Shown piece by piece: positions 12,925 to 15,182 of a stretch of DNA of 15,182 nt. The notes beneath the pieces were generated by a model, which did not search any database, had not been told where the DNA came from, and saw nothing but the letters and a program-made list of their open reading frames with translations. The translations under genes were made by a program, and so were the position numbers. The number at the start of each line of letters is the position of its first letter. Position 1 is the first letter of the stretch. The DNA comes from Pseudomonadota bacterium. GTDB taxonomy: Bacteria > Pseudomonadota > Alphaproteobacteria > Ferrovibrionales > Ferrovibrionaceae. Location: assembly GCA_021793055.1 (NCBI GenBank), contig JAJYTL010000043.1, positions 1 through 15,182 on the forward strand. Direction: 5' to 3'.

Positions 12925-15182
12925 TCAACCGTCGGCTCCCGCCGCCCATGCTAGAACTAGGCAAACACCGGCCGCCGGATCGAGGATATCGATATTGAAC
13001 TTTTCCTGCACCTTCACCACGACCCTGCCGCGCAAATAGGCATCGGGATTGTTGTGCGCTTTTAGCCAGAGTGGATTTTGAGAGATGATCTCCTCACGCT
13101 TGGCTTCATCTTCATTCAGATCGGTCACACGGATGAGCAGCATATCGAAGACGTCCGCCCGTTCTTCGACCGACTCGTCCGGCGCATACTGTCGCCAACG
13201 CGCGAATTTTCGCATATCGGCGATCACGATTCTGTTCTGGAGCTTGGTGTCCGGCGCAAAAACGTGAAAGACCGGGACCTGCCGCCCGCCCACCCTAAAA
13301 ACGCCCTCAAACCCCTTGAAACCTCGCCAAGCCGAAGGCGTCTTTAAATCGTATTCGGGCGTGAAGTCGCTGCTGCCGTGGATTTCCTCGATCGGACCAG
13401 GGAAGGCCAGGGAGTGCAGAATGATCGGCTCTCGCAATGCGGCCGCTGCCTCGCCGGTCGCCGCCGCGACGGCTCCCGACGCGATGGGTTGCTGCGCTTG
13501 AGCACCGGAGATTAGCGCCTCAAAGGCGGCCTTGTCTTCGCCTTGGGCCATTCCTTGGCCGTAGTTGCGGCCGCCACCGACGTAGCTCGTGTGCTCCTGG
13601 GCAATAAACGCATCCTTGGTGTCGATTTGATTGATGCCCAGGAAAGGTACTCTCGCGCCGGGGTGTTCGTCGAGGCGCTGCTCAAGAGCGTTCTTCGCAA
13701 CAAAAATTGGCCGTAGGCAACCGCCATCTCCTAAATGCTGTCGCAAGTCATTGCGAAACTCTTTGACCTTGTCGGGGTCGAGTTGCGCGTCACGGGTACG
13801 CGCTTCCAACTGAGCGAGCTCCTCTCGACGTACGTCAGCGAGAAGCTCACGCAACTCGTCGACATGGCTACGCGCCTCGGCGCTCAGTACCTGTTCCCAC
13901 GCCGTTTCCTCGTCGGCGACTGCCGCTAAAGTCGCCATAAGCCCGCTGCCGTTCTCCGGCCGGGCCATTTCGGAAAGGGAGTGGCTGATTGGGAACTTCA
14001 TCGGCGGCGACGGTGTCGGGCGCAGTTTCGCCAGCAGTTCCAGGGCACGCCAAACAAAGGCTTGATTGAGCCTGGTGTGCCGGTCCACGTAATGCGCCTT
14101 GCCGTCGGCGACGAGGTCCCACTGGTCCCAACCCCAGGCGTCCGAGCCATGCCCAGTGCTCGCCTCGGCGAACACCTCTGCGGTACGTTCTAGGCTATCG
14201 GGCATCAATGCCGCGATCACATCTAGCATACGGACGACTTCCCCGTCCTCGGGAGCCTCCAGGCGCCAAGCGAGGACACGCCCGGCTAGCGCCATGAATA
14301 TCTCATCGATAGCCATCTTGAGCGCCGCGGATATCTCGTTGCGCTTCTCTTGACGTCTCAGTTCCTCTCGAAGCGCCGCGCGCCGCATGTCGTCGTCACT
14401 CTGCTCCGCCTGACGCCGGAGGCCCGAGACGCTCGGCTGGTCCTCGGCCTCGCGAACCCACCTATAGAGCTCGTGAAGCTCGCGTGCGACGATACGGAAT
14501 GCCGCGATGTCGCGCCTGTCAGCCATTTCCTTCAGCAAATCCTGAAAGATGCGAAGACTGTAGATCGCAAAGCCGCGAACCTGCTCAAGATCGTCGGCCG
14601 TGCTGCTTCTGTTATTGAGCTCGGGCGCGATGTAGAGGTCCGCGATCTCTTTAGGCCAGCGCCAGCACCTGTCCGTCATCCAGTCGCGGAGGCGTGACGT
14701 GCCGACGTTATCCTGCCCAAGGACGTAGAGAAGGATTGCGAACTGGTAGAATGTCTGAAACAGGAAATGGTCGCGCGCCTGCACCGCCCGCATGGCAGCG
14801 GCAAAGGGCAGGAACGCAATGGTGCCAAGCACGTCCGTATTTCCCGCCTCGGCCGCGATGACGATCAACTCCCGTAGATCGCGCTGAAGCCAGCGGATTT
14901 CCGTCCAACCTTCGAAAAAATTGCCGCGCTCCTTCTGTGCCTGCTCGGCGGTGTAGCCACCGCCGAGCTCGACGAGAACGGTAAGAAACTCCTCGGCAAC
15001 CTGCAGATAAACTTGTGTCAGTTCATCGATTGCGCCGAGCGCGTGGTCGCGGATGGCCTGCGTAAGCTGGTCTTTTGTGCCCTGCATCTCCCGGCGGACG
15101 GCGACTGAGGGGGATTCGTTCTTGGTGAATCGGAAGATGCGGGGGATTGCGGCGCGAATGTGAGCCAGGAACTCGGGATCTT
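12925..15182 (-). CDS. Large protein of unknown function (5' end beyond window)
   Basis: The frame is open from the right edge to TGA at 12925-12927, showing 751 residues. ATG 15087 is in frame, but the 31 codons before it read as coding (IPRIFRFTKNESPSVAVRRE), so the start is probably outside. I do not recognise the family. The first 300 residues after 15087 are mostly amphipathic helix, with a hydrophobic stretch near 85-125 and a charged, coiled-coil-like run near 222-252 (Arg/Glu-rich). The last 170 residues are more beta-like and globular (DFTPEYDLKTPSAWRGFKGF, then FHVFAPDTK and VIADMRKFARW). GC is lower than in neighbours (50% in 13081-13140), and rare-looking codons are more common, suggesting transfer. 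No nuclease, helicase or NTPase motif is evident. Confidence 0.8.
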   Translation of the reverse strand, partial: DPEFLAHIRAAIPRIFRFTKNESPSVAVRREMQGTKDQLTQAIRDHALGAIDELTQVYLQVAEEFLTVLVELGGGYTAEQAQKERGNFFEGWTEIRWLQRDLRELIVIAAEAGNTDVLGTIAFLPFAAAMRAVQARDHFLFQTFYQFAILLYVLGQDNVGTSRLRDWMTDRCWRWPKEIADLYIAPELNNRSSTADDLEQVRGFAIYSLRIFQDLLKEMADRRDIAAFRIVARELHELYRWVREAEDQPSVSGLRRQAEQSDDDMRRAALREELRRQEKRNEISAALKMAIDEIFMALAGRVLAWRLEAPEDGEVVRMLDVIAALMPDSLERTAEVFAEASTGHGSDAWGWDQWDLVADGKAHYVDRHTRLNQAFVWRALELLAKLRPTPSPPMKFPISHSLSEMARPENGSGLMATLAAVADEETAWEQVLSAEARSHVDELRELLADVRREELAQLEARTRDAQLDPDKVKEFRNDLRQHLGDGGCLRPIFVAKNALEQRLDEHPGARVPFLGINQIDTKDAFIAQEHTSYVGGGRNYGQGMAQGEDKAAFEALISGAQAQQPIASGAVAAATGEAAAALREPIILHSLAFPGPIEEIHGSSDFTPEYDLKTPSAWRGFKGFEGVFRVGGRQVPVFHVFAPDTKLQNRIVIADMRKFARWRQYAPDESVEERADVFDMLLIRVTDLNEDEAKREEIISQNPLWLKAHNNPDAYLRGRVVVKVQEKFNIDILDPAAGVCLVLAWAAGADG

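Overview
The window is 15.2 kb of GC-rich DNA, roughly 65-70% GC in most genes. Gene content and signals point to an alphaproteobacterium of Rhodospirillales or Rhizobiales type. The pointers are TrpB2-, GcvA-, FnrN- and MAPEG-like proteins, a PAS histidine kinase, FNR/FixK-type TTGAT-N4-ATCAA boxes, and an intergenic palindrome of a kind common in alphaproteobacteria. The species cannot be read from the sequence.

Layout. Positions 2-268 hold the 3' end of a TrpB2-type tryptophan synthase beta gene, followed by a strong hairpin. A convergent MFS transporter (395-1657, minus) is divergent from a GcvA-like LysR regulator (1778-2674). Next come a family-2 O-methyltransferase-like gene (2808-3821) and, convergent with it, a four-cysteine FNR-type regulator (3836-4531, minus). 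A strikingly AT-rich control region (22% GC over 4601-4700) separates that regulator from a membrane-bound PAS-PAS histidine kinase (4855-7203), which is followed by a DUF2784 membrane protein (7235-7633). A small lipoprotein (7922-8368) comes next, with an FNR-like box upstream. It is separated from a convergent methyltransferase (8548-9570, minus) by a cluster of three hairpins, two of which look like dispersed repeats. Further right, two VOC-fold genes and a MAPEG gene (11261 to 9857, minus) are read divergently from a MarR regulator (11372-11818), across a compact operator/promoter block. A GST-like gene (11949-12722) follows. The right end is a large unrecognised protein (12925 to beyond 15182, minus) with lower GC, which may mark the edge of an acquired segment.

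Most interesting signal. Between the MAPEG gene and the methyltransferase there is a compact minus-strand unit. An FNR/FixK-type box (9783-9796) is centred exactly 41.5 bp upstream of a predicted start at 9748, with a -10-like CATTAT between them. The predicted 64-nt RNA has a 5' hairpin, a single-stranded anti-Shine-Dalgarno stretch (UUUCCUCCCU) and an intrinsic terminator hairpin with a U-run ending at 9685. I read this as a candidate oxygen-regulated trans-acting small RNA. It is predicted from sequence alone.

How the genes work together. Regulation dominates: LysR with the MFS gene, FNR-type regulator and sensor kinase flanking one AT-rich region, and MarR with the VOC genes. The effectors are small-molecule functions: transport, methyl transfer, glutathione-related and glyoxalase-fold proteins. 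There is no complete metabolic pathway, tRNA, rRNA, CRISPR array, insertion sequence or phage gene that I can see.
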